Shown here: one piece after another, positions 22,590 to 33,434 of the stretch
Position numbering within the stretch: position 1 is the stretch's first letter
Layout of the letters: each line of letters starts with the position of its first letter
Assembly (NCBI GenBank): GCA_023052935.1
Contig: CM041292.1
Coordinates: forward strand, 95,587,169 to 95,651,168
Direction: 5' to 3'
Length of the DNA stretch: 64,000 bases
Source: Piezodorus guildinii
Taxonomy: Eukaryota; Arthropoda; Insecta; Hemiptera; Pentatomidae
Notes under the pieces: generated by a model
Database searches by the model: none
Seen by the model: only the letters and a program-made list of their open reading frames with translations
Told to the model about the DNA's origin: nothing
Program-made: the position numbers and the translations under genes

Positions 22590-22745
22590 TATGTTTTTTT
22601 TTTCACCAATATAGAGGCTGGGTGTGCCGCTGGAGTGTCTCCGTGTATGAGGGTCACCCCACAGCGTTCTGCACTAGTCGGGGTTTAAACCCGGGGTCTA
22701 TAGAACAGTAGAATAGTGCTCTATCCACTAGAAGATGCCAAGAAA
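22590..22745 (-). mobile_element. tRNA-derived SINE
   Basis: On the minus strand a tRNA-like head reads TAGTGGATAGAGCACTATTC (A-box region) followed by a B-box-like CGGGTTTAAACCCCG, then a GC-rich body, ending in a T/A tract near 22597. The layout matches the copy at 51115-51305, which has the similar GGATAGAGCAC and GGGTTCGAAC boxes. Confidence 0.7.
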
Positions 22746-23140
22746 ATCTCAACATATTTATATAATTGAATAAATCACAGATGAAAGATTAATAGAGGGT
22801 ATTTGATAACAGAAGAATCTTTATGAATGGAGGTGGAAAGGGAATTCCAAACCAGGATTATTTGAGGATTTCTCAAAGAAGGCAGAGAAATATGCAACTA
22901 AGTAGGTTGAGTCTTTTATGAATGAACATAAAAAAAAATTCAAAAAGGTTTTTTGACACTGAGAATGGGAATGAGCCACCAAAATGTTAATTTCTTTGGA
23001 AATTAGTTAAGAGGTGAATGTGTCTTTACATGACAGAAATACCAATGAGTACTATTTTTGTTAATAAAATATTTATTAATACAATGATTATTAATATTAG
23101 CCTACAGTGTAAATATTCAAAAAAAAAAAAAAAAAAAAAA
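22746..23140. other. Intergenic sequence with a weak CR1-like trace
   Basis: Around 22840-22900 GGGAATTCCAAACCAGG resembles minus-strand CR1-like sequence (compare 56640-56660), but it is too decayed to call. Ends in an A-run at 23121-23141. Confidence 0.25.
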
Positions 23141-23144
23141 AGGA

Positions 23145-23620
23145 TGCAATATAAGCGCGTTTCCGCTGCAGTGACGTCATCCTAAGCTTTCAGTTACGCA
23201 TTTAGTCGCGCCTAAAGAGGTTTTACTGAAATAATTCTCCGCTTACCTTAGGGTCTACTGAAATCTGACGGATGATAATGTAACAAGATAACCGCCCACT
23301 CGCACACACCGACCGCCGGGCCTAAGCTTTCCCTGATAAGCGGCTGTGGAGAAAGTCAGGGTCAGGTAGTGCGGCTGGGTTACATCACAGAGCGGCAGCC
23401 CAGCACCATGCGCAGGAATTCACCAATCGCTCGACTTCCACATCCGGAGCAATCCTTCCTGGCACTCCCTCCGCACAATGCACTCTGGCTTTGGTGAAGG
23501 CAGTGCTCCCGAGAGTCACGTTACAGCCATCTTTTCTTTAGCCAAGTCATGACTCAGAGAACACTGAAGGTGCTTTTTGCTTGAGAGGCTACATGGTAGA
23601 ACATGTATGCCCAATGTTTC
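23145..23620. promoter_or_regulatory. GC-rich island with a TGACGTCA site; possible promoter or exon
   Basis: About 450 bp of GC-rich, CpG-containing sequence in AT-rich surroundings. It begins after a 21-base A-run, holds TGACGTCA (CRE/ATF-type palindrome) near 23172, and shows no convincing ORF or splice pair. It could be a host regulatory island or the 5' region of an unrecognised element. Confidence 0.3.
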
Positions 23621-23935
23621 GACATTAAAAAAAATAAAGTTGTTCTCAGTCATTCAGTAAAGACGAATACCTTGTAAATTAAACCTATAAAAATCCTTAG
23701 GTAGAGTTCACAGATTTTCACTGATATATCAAAGAAAATTAAAAACATTACGATGGTACTCAGGAATTTTGAAATCTGTTAAACAATTTTCAATCGTGCC
23801 GATAAAATAAATATGTGATTTATTGTTCAAATAAATAAATTATTCATTCAAATAAATAATATGTCTATGAAAAACGGTCATAAACGTAATCAGGAGAGTA
23901 TAATATTTCTGGTGTACTGCCACATCTAATGCATC
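23621..23935. other. AT-rich sequence, nothing recognised
   Basis: No coding or repeat signal seen. Confidence 0.25.
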
Positions 23936-23937
23936 TC

Positions 23938-25384
23938 AGATCATACCTACCTTTATCAAACCATAAATTTCCAGTATCCTCCCTCCATCCATAGTATCCT
24001 TCAATTTAAATCCTCAGCCCACTCACACTAAACATTAAAGATGTCTCCTAAGATAAAAAGGTGTTTGCTTAGATAAAATACGTGTGGTTCAGTGGTGGTG
24101 GGTCAGCAGCCGGAAGGCCGATGGGTGTCCAGTTGTGATTATTAATAAACAAGCCGACTTAGATATCTTTGCCTGAGGTTTGTTTTCAAGCTACAGACAC
24201 ATTGTCAAAATTTATTTTATTTCCTTAAAGAAGACTTATTATTTTTGTTTTGTTTTTCTAGTTTTTTTAAATGTATTAATGATATTTTGTTGTTTTGGAA
24301 CATTTTAATTATACAATCTTTTTGTTATACTTTTCTATTTTCATTCATAATTCAGTATTCGAATAATTGTTTCCAATATGTTTTAGCTGCTTACATTTTA
24401 TTTTATTTTTTGAAAACCTCAGTCATTATTTATATTATTAAGGTAATTATATTATTAATTTAAATATCTATTGCTTCATTTTTGGACAGATACTAACGAC
24501 TTTGAAATTATTAACATTTTTAGGATTAGCTCTATTATATACATAATTGCCACATCCTCGATTATGACTAATATCTTTTATTCTTCCTTTTATTGTATTT
24601 TATTTTATGTTGTATTTTGTTGCACATGTTATATTATTAATATATTATTTCACCCTCTCCCCTCTCTACCCCCCAAAAAAAAATCACTGTAAATTTCTTA
24701 CTTATCAAAATTATATATATGAACATATCTCTTATTTTGTTTTATTATTTAGTTTCACTTTCAATATTTGTATTTGAGGTTGCTTTTTAATCTATTATTA
24801 TTATTTTATTTGTTTTTATACTCTAAGACTCTTAAGTGTCTATTTTAATTTTCTAGTAAAATAATTCTTAAGAGACTAGTCCCAGAATAAATAACGAATT
24901 CATTATTATTATTAAACATGATCGCGCCGTTTTGAACTTAATATTTCTACCAACAGAAATAAAACTTTTTCTGAAGTTCTTTTATTGTCCACTCTACTAC
25001 CCTCTAGAATTCTCTACCAACCCATATCCGCCTTGCTGTTACTCATTCAAATCCCGACTTTTCCAATACCTTCTCTCATCCTAAACAGATGATGTAATGT
25101 TTCCCTAGTAGATATTAAAGTTTGAATGGACGTAAATAATTGTTTGCTGCTAAAATTTTAATTTTGTTCATCATTTAATTTATTCTTAATTTTCTTATAA
25201 ACTTTTATCTACATAAGATTTTATTTTTTTGTTAGTTTTTGTTGTAAAATATGTTTTATTTTTTCTTCTCCCACAATCGTATATTAATTAAGTTCCTTTT
25301 GCCTTGAACATATATTTTAATCGTACATTACTGATATTCTTAAGGAGCTCAGGGGCGGAATAAAATTATTTTCTATTATATTTT
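23938..25384 (+). mobile_element. CR1/L2-like LINE 3' end, interrupted by another insertion
   Basis: 23938-24028 matches the ORF region around 35860-35940 of the long copy (CAGATCATACCTACCTTTAT, CAATTTAAATCCTCAG). 24920-25384 continues it (GATCGCGCC, CTCTAGAATTCTCTACCAAC, CATATCCGCC) down to AATAAAATTATTTTCTATTA. The two parts are separated by an 877-bp insert flanked by TAAACAT. Confidence 0.8.
24036..24912 (+). mobile_element. 877-bp insert with CR1-like 3' end and (ATT)n tail
   Basis: Flanked by TAAACAT at 24029-24035 and 24913-24919; removing it restores the host CR1-like copy. The 3' end (CTTAAGAGACTAGTCCCAGAATAAATAA) resembles the ends of the CR1-like family, but the tail is (ATT)n rather than (TTCTA)n. 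The interior is T-rich 3' UTR-like sequence without a credible ORF, so this is probably a 5'-truncated copy of a related family. Confidence 0.7.
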
Positions 25385-25545
25385 ATAGTGCTAAAACCCA
25401 AGTACCTAGAACAATTCATTTTTTGTGGATTTAAAAAAAACATTTCACATGTCGAAACTAGTTCGAGTTGAAGGATTTGATTCCAGAGCACTTAATATAA
25501 TATCTTCTTTATTTAACAGGTTCAAATTAATTCTTAGGTATATTA

Positions 25546-25690
25546 GGGGTACTCACTACGTTTGCTATAGCATGGTATTTGTGCTATTGTGCTAAACCCA
25601 TCAATTTTATACAGGAAATAACTGTAGAAACTCGACGGGTTTAGCAAAATAACACAAATAGCATGCTATAGCAAACGTAGTGAGTACCCC
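25546..25690. mobile_element. 145-bp hairpin MITE with TA flanks
   Basis: GGGGTACTCACTACGTTTGC at the left and its exact inverted complement at the right form terminal inverted repeats of roughly 55 bp around a spacer of about 35 bp. TA precedes and follows the element, which fits a Tc1/mariner-type target duplication. Non-coding. Confidence 0.85.
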
Positions 25691-26182
25691 TATAGTGGGA
25701 ATCGACCTATTAGCACTGTTATAGCAAAGAGAGTTCACAGTTCTCTAATATCTAGGATGCATTTATTATTAAATGAAATATTTACTATTTTGCTGTGTCG
25801 TCATGACTGTTCTAACACAGTCATTGCTAAATCAACCCTTATTAGCGCATCATAGTGTCACACGTAACATTAGCGTACTCACTGAGGCACGATATGCCGT
25901 AACGTACTTAACACATAGATGATAGTCCAATTAACACTGATGTTATACAATTCGAGACTGTTTGAAAGGCAGAAAATGAAAAGGAACCATTAAGTCTGTA
26001 ACACTAAACGGTAGATTAGTTGATAGTATACTAAAATTAAAAGGATCATACATTCTTTAAGTGTGTGACAAGAATGATAATGCTAAACAAAAGTTACGTG
26101 TGGACAATTGTATTTTATTAATCAATTCATATGAAAACTACTATCTAGTAATCTGTAATATAATATAGTAATTACTTAATTA
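25691..26182. other. Intergenic sequence, nothing recognised
   Basis: Short partial repeats (CAGTCATTGCTAA, GCGTACTCACTGAG) but no element could be defined. Confidence 0.25.
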
Positions 26183-27120
26183 CTACTTCAGTGGACTGCT
26201 GAATGAACAGGTTACTGAGACCGGATTCGCAGAAGGAAATGAAGAAGATGTTGAGGCCCCAGATTTCGAAGAGATTGTAGGTGCAACCCAGGAAATAAGG
26301 AACCATGAGAAGAACCTGGTGAGGACGGATTGCCGGCAGAACTGTTTAAATATGGTGAAGATGAACTGTACAGGACACTTAATGATCAGATTCTTGAGAT
26401 AAGGGTTTAAAAAAAGGTGCCTGAGCAATGGTGCAGTGCTTTGATATGTCCTCTTAACAAGAAAGGGGAACAGTTAGAATGTTATAATTATAGACTAATA
26501 TCTTCAGATTATATTGGAAAGGGCCCATGGACACAATATACCTACGCACCACTTGTTCGTGGATTTCAGGAACGCGTATGACAGTATCAAGTGTCCTATG
26601 TTATACTAAGTATTAAGGGGAATGAAGGTATCTTAGAAGCTAATACGCCTAATGAAAATGAAAATAAGAGATGTTAGTTGCAGGTACCGCATAAAGTCCG
26701 AATATTCTTCTGAATTTGGCTCAAAGGACTTAGGCAAGGAGATGCGTTGGCTCCTGTTTAATTTGGAATTGGAAAAAGTAGTGAGAGAAACAGGTATCTA
26801 CAATAATGGCAACATATTCAATAGATCCGCAAACATGGTGCTGGAATAAAACAAAATATATGTACACCGGAGGAGTCAGACCTCAAGAAAGACAGGTAGT
26901 CATAGAAAATGTACCTTTGAGAGTTTGGAAGAGTTTATTTAACTTGGATCTCAGGTCACAACAACAAATAATGGTTTCACTGAAATAAAGCGAAAGATCA
27001 AAATAGATAACTGATGCTATTTTTGAGCAACTTAATTAAGCTATGAAACAAAGGTCAAACAAAACTCTCAGTATGCCTGTCCTAACATACGCCTCCCATA
27101 CCTGTTTTGGGTTTGTAGGT
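26183..27120 (+). pseudogene. RTE-like reverse transcriptase, degenerate with internal deletion
   Basis: Plus-strand fragments in shifting frames match an insect RTE-like reverse transcriptase family from memory: LLNEQVTETGFAEGNEEDVE, GEDGLPAELFKYGEDELYRT, VPEQWCSALICPLNKKGEQL, ECYNYR, then after a gap HHLFVDFRNAYDSIK, LFNLELEKVVRETGIY and IFNRSANMVL, stopping where YADD should follow. At least four frame breaks, and the region between the YR motif and the first catalytic Asp block is largely missing. Minus-strand ORFs here are shadows. Confidence 0.7.
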
Positions 27121-28830
27121 AATTAAAAACACTATGGAATAGAATTATTTATTTTTTAGTATTTATAGTATTTGTATGGCGGACAGACAGATTTTAAAAA
27201 AAAAAGTGTTTCAAAAACGTTACGTATCTGGAAACGTAGGCCCTTAAATTCTGAGGGGAGAGGAGTTTTGGTTGATTATACATGTTCATTATTGAAAAGT
27301 TTAATAACTGTTTTTTTGATCTTCTTAACTTTACTGAGATAAAAACATCTTGTGCGTAATTTCTGAAAACTTGTAGAACAGCGAAAGTAATTTTTGCTAT
27401 CAAGATTAGTCAAACAGCATCTATAGAACATAAGAATGGCTATAGAATTTCATGTTTGAATTTTTAGCTATCAATGATAGAATAAAAAATGAGACAATAA
27501 ATAAACTAGAGTTAAAAATATCTGTTACCAATAAGTAATTATATTTTCTAGAGTAATCTTGAAAGGTTGGTGAACGTTTTAAAATGATTAATTATTTTTT
27601 TAAATAAAAATAATTTCTATACCCTTTTAACAGGAGCGTTGAAGATTGATATAGTGTAAAGGTTTTTTTGAAATATTTTTTTGTGATGTATATATAGCCA
27701 AGAAATTGATCTTGTATTTTTAGATGGTGACTTTGTCAAAAGAAAATAACTTCCGGCAATTTAGAGGAGAAAAATTGGATCCTTTAAAATGATTCTTAAG
27801 AAGGAAGGAAGGAAAAACCGCTTTTATAAAAAAAAGTTTATTAGGTATTACGTCTTGCATCATATACTGCATAAAACTGTGTTATGCATGCAACTTATTA
27901 AAAAATATTCTACGATTCGGAGTTCAAAGTTACGCAATGTAAACAAGAAAAGAAAAAACTATACTAACTGTTACGGTCCAGTTGGATACTGAACTTTGGA
28001 GTTGGTGAAGTTGTATTGTGAGATAAGTTTCTCATCTGAGTCTAAGCAACGAAAGTGTCTTCTATTTTATTGCGGTTTACGGATTGTTAGGAGTTGTAAT
28101 GCTCGCATTTTCCTCTCAGCAGTACAATATCTTATTTTACGGTTTCACCCATATTTAGAGGAAAATATGATAAAAGACTTACAACAGTATAAGGAAAGAA
28201 ATCTTTCTGGATTGTGAAAGAAATGCTTATATGTTACATCTAGAACAACGTACACAAGTCGTTGCTGTGTGGCATCATAACGTTTACAAGGTTTTTTAAA
28301 TTACTTTTAATTCACTTGTTTCCTCTGGTATTTAACTTATCATCGATAGTGTAAAATATAAAAATGAGGCATATTGTTCATGTTAGGCAATAGGAACAGT
28401 TAAAATTGGAAAAAAAATTATCAGCTGTAATCAACACCAAGGCTCGAAGGAAAAAGAATACGTGCCAAAACGGTATAACCTTGGCCCAATACTGACAGAA
28501 AATAATTGTTTGGGGAAAGTCTTGAAATAAAGTATGATAGATATACGATTTTGGAAACCTTTTTTATTGATTGATTATTCGAATTGTACTTTGTGAGCCT
28601 AGATATATACAATAGGGATTTTTATTCACTGACATCTGTTATTTTTTACGATTTAAATTTAAGGAAAAATGGGTGAAGGCCTCCGCGAAAATTAAATGTT
28701 AATATATATATATTATTAAATAATAAAAAAATAAAGAATTGTTTAAGGACGTTACGTCTTTTCACTAGATAGAATATTATATTTAACAACAATCAATCAT
28801 TAATAGTGGATATAATTAGTTGACCGTTGA
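27121..28830. other. AT-rich intergenic sequence
   Basis: Contains dispersed-repeat copy 3 at about 27180-27320. The ORFs at 27789-28217 have no recognisable features. Nothing else seen. Confidence 0.3.
27180..27325 (+). repeat. Unclassified dispersed repeat, copy 3
   Basis: ACGTATCTGGAAACGTAGGC and GTTGATTATACATGTTCATT match the family consensus seen at 21890-22095. Confidence 0.5.
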
Positions 28831-28839
28831 GAATTACTG

Positions 28840-28960
28840 GAAGGAATTAGTCCGGGTGGCGTTCAGTAAATGTAAAAACTAAGTAGTTTCAACTATTTAT
28901 TTCTTGCCAACGTTTCGACCCCCATTGTGGGTCATCATCAGGGCTAAAAAGATTTAAAAA
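28840..28960 (-). mobile_element. Hammerhead-ribozyme-like repeat, copy B
   Basis: On the minus strand GCCCTGATGATGACCC, GGGGGTCGAAACGTTGGC and then CCCGGACTAATTCCTTCCAG match the mini-insert at 39011-39150 almost base for base. Core: CTGATGA at 28935-28941 (complement), a 5-bp stem GACCC/GGGTC, then GAAACGTT at 28909-28916. The 5' side continues into different sequence, so the copy may be longer there. Confidence 0.65.
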
Positions 28961-30833
28961 AAAAAGTAGAATTACAATAACATTAAGTACAATATTATAT
29001 GAACTATTGAGCTAGAGAACGTCGGTATTAAAATATAAAAAAAGAAGAAATATCTATGTAAATAAATCAATTAATTAAATTACAGTGGCTATAGTATAAT
29101 AGCAAAAGGGCTAAGCAGAACAAATTACGGCTACAGAAAATTTACGAAGATAGCAATATTCACATGAAATAGGAAACATTAAAATATGGAGTAGTCTGGA
29201 GATAAGTACCGTATCGCGGGCGAATGGAAACTAGGTACAGTTTGGTAGGTAAGATGGAAAATACAAATAGTCAAATAAGACTGATACTTATTTGGTACCA
29301 TGTTGTAATTTAAAATGAAAAGAAAAGATTGTGATGTTCGTTTTTTTAATTAAACTTAAATTTGTTATTTTACTTTTCACCTAATAATAATAATAATAGA
29401 ATAGATTTTACTACTACTACTACTAATAATAATAATTTAGAATAGGAATTAGAATAGAATAGAATAAAATAATATAATTAGAATAGATTTTAATAATAAT
29501 AATTATAGATTTTACTTATTTTATTGCATCAGTAAATATTGAGTGAATGAATTTCAAATCACTTTTTCAGTGTATATATACAATACAGACTCGTTTAAAT
29601 TACAAGTATATAATTATTATTACATTTTCCTCTTTCCATAGGGAGTGTCATGTATATTATGTAATTCTATTATACTATCATTATATATTTTTTAGAATAT
29701 ATTGATATAATTATTATACATTATATTATTATCTATTATATTATTCTATTATACACGTATGTTATGGCTGTAAAGTTTTATAGGAATATAAAACTTTCTA
29801 ATTGTTATTGAATAGAGGAAACAGGTAACAGAACATGGAAAAAAATCATTGAAGAAGTACGAAATATATATAAAAAATCTAAACAGCATAATAATATTTG
29901 TAAATATCACAACTTATTATTTAACTTCAATATTCCGTGTGGTTCTGAGGGGTTTACCATTATTAGGGCTGAATATATATCCAAGTTCAGATTTGGTTTT
30001 TATTAAGGATATAAGATTAAAACCATTGTTGTATAATTCACTTAAAATGATGTAATATTCATTAGCTTATATAGGGGTCCACCTGGTATTAGGAAAAGGT
30101 AGATAAAAAAAAATAAAAAATTAAATAATCTTACTTTGTGCTACTTAATATTATTTCATGCGCTTAAATTTATATAAAAAATTGTTAGATTTTATAATTG
30201 TCTAATAAATATATATATTGATGGTATCAGTAATGAGTACACCTCTCACCACGTGTAGCGAGTTTTTTCGATTAAAAAATGCAGGATTTATATTAAAAAC
30301 GCATTCATTTTCATCCGGAGCGTTAGCATTAAAAAAAAAAAAAAAAAACTTTAAGAAATAAATTTACAATTTTAAGTTGCTTAACTTTTTTGGTTTTAAT
30401 CTTCTACAAGTTTTATACGAATAATGTAATAGGTAAATAATGATAAAGAATAAACAATAGAATAGTGGAGCTTCAATTAACTCCTGCAAGGATAATTTTT
30501 TAGCGTAATACTCAGCTGACAAACAATGTTATTTTACAACAGCTGACTAAACATTGTTATTTTTAGTTTGTACCTTATTTAATTGAAAGAACGTTTTTAT
30601 GGAAAATCAAGTTCCTCTTAAAGCTTGGAGGTTTAATTACAATATTATATAGTTGTTATTAGACGTCGTCCTAGGGTTTTTGCTAGCAGTAGATCTCTCT
30701 TCTGATTATCTGCAGATATTATATCATAATTCAACAATATGATATCAATGTACACTGAATGCGATTACTGACCACAGACATGTGTAAAGGTTGCTTAGAT
30801 TAGATAGTTACCATGTATCGTTTTAATTAAATT
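28961..30833. other. AT-rich sequence with simple repeats
   Basis: Mixed (AAT)n, (TAC)n and AGAATAGAAT-type simple repeats at about 29385-29510. No coding signal. Confidence 0.35.
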
Positions 30834-30844
30834 AAGTGTACTAT

Positions 30845-31218
30845 ACGGAGTAGAGATTGGGGGCTCTACTAAAATCCTTGCAATCAAAAATCCTTCGAAA
30901 AATCCTCAACGCTCCTTATTTTGTCACAAATAAACTCATCCAAAAAGACCTTAACGTTCCCTATGTTGCTGACTTGGCGCGAACCAGGTACCACTCCTTT
31001 CATGACAAACTCCATTCCCACTCTAATCCACTTGTTTCAAAGGCGTCTGAAAAGAAGATAGCCCCGAGACCTTCTAGTTTAACATAGTCTTTGGAGAGCT
31101 GACAATGGGTAGTATCCCCACATGTGAATCCATGACATTTGTATCTTGTATCTCATTTACTAGATGTATATCATTATACAGCTGTAAATAGCAATAAATC
31201 TATTAAAAAAAAAAAAAA
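30845..31218 (+). mobile_element. Jockey-family LINE, 374 bp, with target-site duplication
   Basis: 5'-truncated copy with ORF2 C-terminus (KILRKILNAPYF, NKLIQKDLNVPYV, RTRYHSFHDKL), family 3' UTR, GTAAATAGCAATAAA and a poly(A) tail to 31218. AAGTGTACTAT flanks it at 30834-30844 and 31219-31229. A small internal deletion removes the segment before the IPDNPPR region. Confidence 0.9.
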
Positions 31219-31229
31219 AAGTGTACTAT

Positions 31230-31735
31230 GAATTCGAATAAGTGTAAAATACCAACGCTACCAACTACTCACCCCGGAGTGTGCATTAAATTCACTGATG
31301 AAACGGATGATTTCGAATACTAGCAACAACAAAAGAATGCTAAATGTCAGGTGTAGGCGCATTGCTTCGTGCTCTCCGAAGCGTGATGTGATATTTGTCG
31401 GGCGACGTTCACTTCAAGGTTCGAAATGTTAAGTGATTGGGTCAATGTAGGTGTTGTATCGCAGGAATGCTATGAATTCGTGAATGCCGGTAATTTATTA
31501 AAAATTACTCATCTAAAGATTTTTTTTTCTGATCGTAAAGAATTATTAAGGGCGATTAAAGTTTATACGTTATATAATGTATATCGATTCACATTATTTA
31601 TATCCCGCCTATTAGAAGTGGAACCCAAACAAAACTAATAAAAAAAGCCTATATTTTTTTGGTAGCATATTGAAGATGAAATAGTTGACCTTGTGTTAAA
31701 TATAAAGAATATCATGATAAGGGCTGCGGTAATAA
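31230..31735. other. Intergenic sequence, nothing recognised
   Basis: A 70-codon frame at 31426-31638 has no recognisable features. Confidence 0.25.
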
Positions 31736-31739
31736 AATA

Positions 31740-31795
31740 TTAACTAACACAGTTTCTACCCACGTCGCGGGTCTTCATCAGGGCTAAACAAATTC
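31740..31795 (-). mobile_element. Hammerhead-like repeat, copy C (decayed)
   Basis: The minus strand reads GCCCTGATGAAGACCC, a loop, then GGGTAGAAACTG. CTGATGA (31775-31781 complement) and GAAAC are kept, and the stem is ACCC/GGGT with a mismatch at its base. The cleavage-side ACGT is changed. Confidence 0.5.
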
Positions 31796-33185
31796 AGAAT
31801 AAAATGTCATGACTATGAAAAATTGACAGAATAAAAAATAAATATTATATTTATGTATTTATATTCAACAGAACCCGCGCTCAAGAGAGAGTATCGTTAA
31901 GCAAAGAAAGCCAGATAAAAGTTTAATCAGTGAATTACTGAACTTCAGAAATACTATTAGTTACCACACGTAATTTGATATGTATTGCAATACGTGTGAC
32001 ATAAACATTTGTCATTGAGCTAATTTAAAATAATTTTCTGATGACATCTCGCTGACCCCAGGACATTTTCGGCAGACCACTTGTTCGGAAAGAGTGGGTT
32101 AGACGTTGAAATTTGTTGAGCAGTATCATAACATTCCGCACTTATATGGAGAAGGATTTGTCATAATTACAATAAAAACAATAGAAATAGATACCCGGCC
32201 GACTGCCGTTTCAACCTTCCATAGGAATATAAAAATGCAAAGAGCTATATAAATGCGGTGTTTCTCAATGTTTCATGAATCAAATTTAAACGAATATCTT
32301 GATCCTGCAATTTTTTTAAATTTTTTTTTTACTGATTTATAGTTATTTAACCACCGTCATTTTTGTTTAAACATAAGTCTCAATTTGTGATGAGCGAATG
32401 ATGTGATATTAATTGATATAGTTGACACGTAAGATAATCCTCACATATCTACTCATAACATAAAAAATTTAATTTATAAGAATCCTTCCCTGCAGCTTTT
32501 ATAACATTTACTGCTTAACTTTATAAGATCAACAGGTGATAGAGCAGGTTCTCATTCATTCTTTATATGAAAAATAAAATGACATAATCCAGTACCCATC
32601 GTTCAATAATGCCTTTTAAAATTAAATTCATTAATTTTAATGTTGCGGTCTCTCCAAATCAAATATCCAGATAAAAACATTATTATCAAAATAAAACGAT
32701 AAATAAGCTTTTTAACTTTCAAATCGGATGGAAATTACCTATCATATAAGTAGGATCCATCAAGATATCTTTGCCAGATGGCAGTTTACCGCGTCCTAAC
32801 AAACTGCCTTAATGGGAGGACCTTACTGACTTAAAACTGGAACTAGTTTGATACTTTCACTCCTTCGCGTGATAGGGAAGTATCGCACTACACGAATAAT
32901 ATCTTAACCTCTTAATCTCTACTCTTTTAGAGTTATAAATCCTACAATGTTATTATTATAATTATTTTGACAGAGATGAACGTTAAGATAAAACTTAATG
33001 AATCAAAGTTATTTATTTCACTATCTAGAAAATCAATTGTCTCCATGTTACAATAAATAGCTTTTTGATACCATATAAGAATAAGGTCATCCCGAGCCTG
33101 GGCGCAAACAGAGCACGTAAAAACGAAATTAGCGCAGCCAAAGTAGACTATCAAAACTGTCGATAGGAAAAAAATTCTTTTGTAA
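31796..33185. other. AT-rich intergenic sequence
   Basis: No coding signal or repeat recognised over about 1.4 kb. Confidence 0.3.
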
Positions 33186-33189
33186 AATC

Positions 33190-33375
33190 AAATAATTTCT
33201 CTAATGCAACCTGGAACATCCTTAATGATGATCTTCACCAAGATCTCCATCTACTAAAGCGTTGCAACGGTTGAAGAAGAAATAAAAAAAAAATCGCCTA
33301 GTCACATCAAGAGCAACTGCAAGGACACACCAACACTGAGGCCGCACGTCTCCTCAATTTTGATCCCCTATTGAG
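33190..33375 (+). pseudogene. LINE ORF2 C-terminal relic
   Basis: Fragments in shifted plus-strand frames read NILNDDLHQDLH, VEEEIKK and SHQEQLQGHTNTEAARLLN. This resembles the C-terminal tail LHxDLxxPTVxEEI..RLxxHxNxEALxLL of Jockey/R1-type ORF2 proteins. Two frame breaks within 190 bp. Confidence 0.4.
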
Positions 33376-33434
33376 AACTTTGTTCGCCGAATGCTTCATT
33401 AGCTTGTGTAAAAGTAATTTCGGGTGACCAAATA

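Noticed and set aside
22590..22745. Functional tRNA gene
   Set aside because: The A- and B-box-like motifs are there, but no cloverleaf closes and a SINE body follows. The same holds for 4446 and 51115.
24245..24692. Two Phe/Ile-rich membrane-like ORFs
   Set aside because: The hydrophobicity comes from T-rich 3' UTR sequence of the 877-bp insert.
26183..26428. Minus-strand 81-residue ORF
   Set aside because: The plus strand carries a clear though broken reverse transcriptase at the same place.
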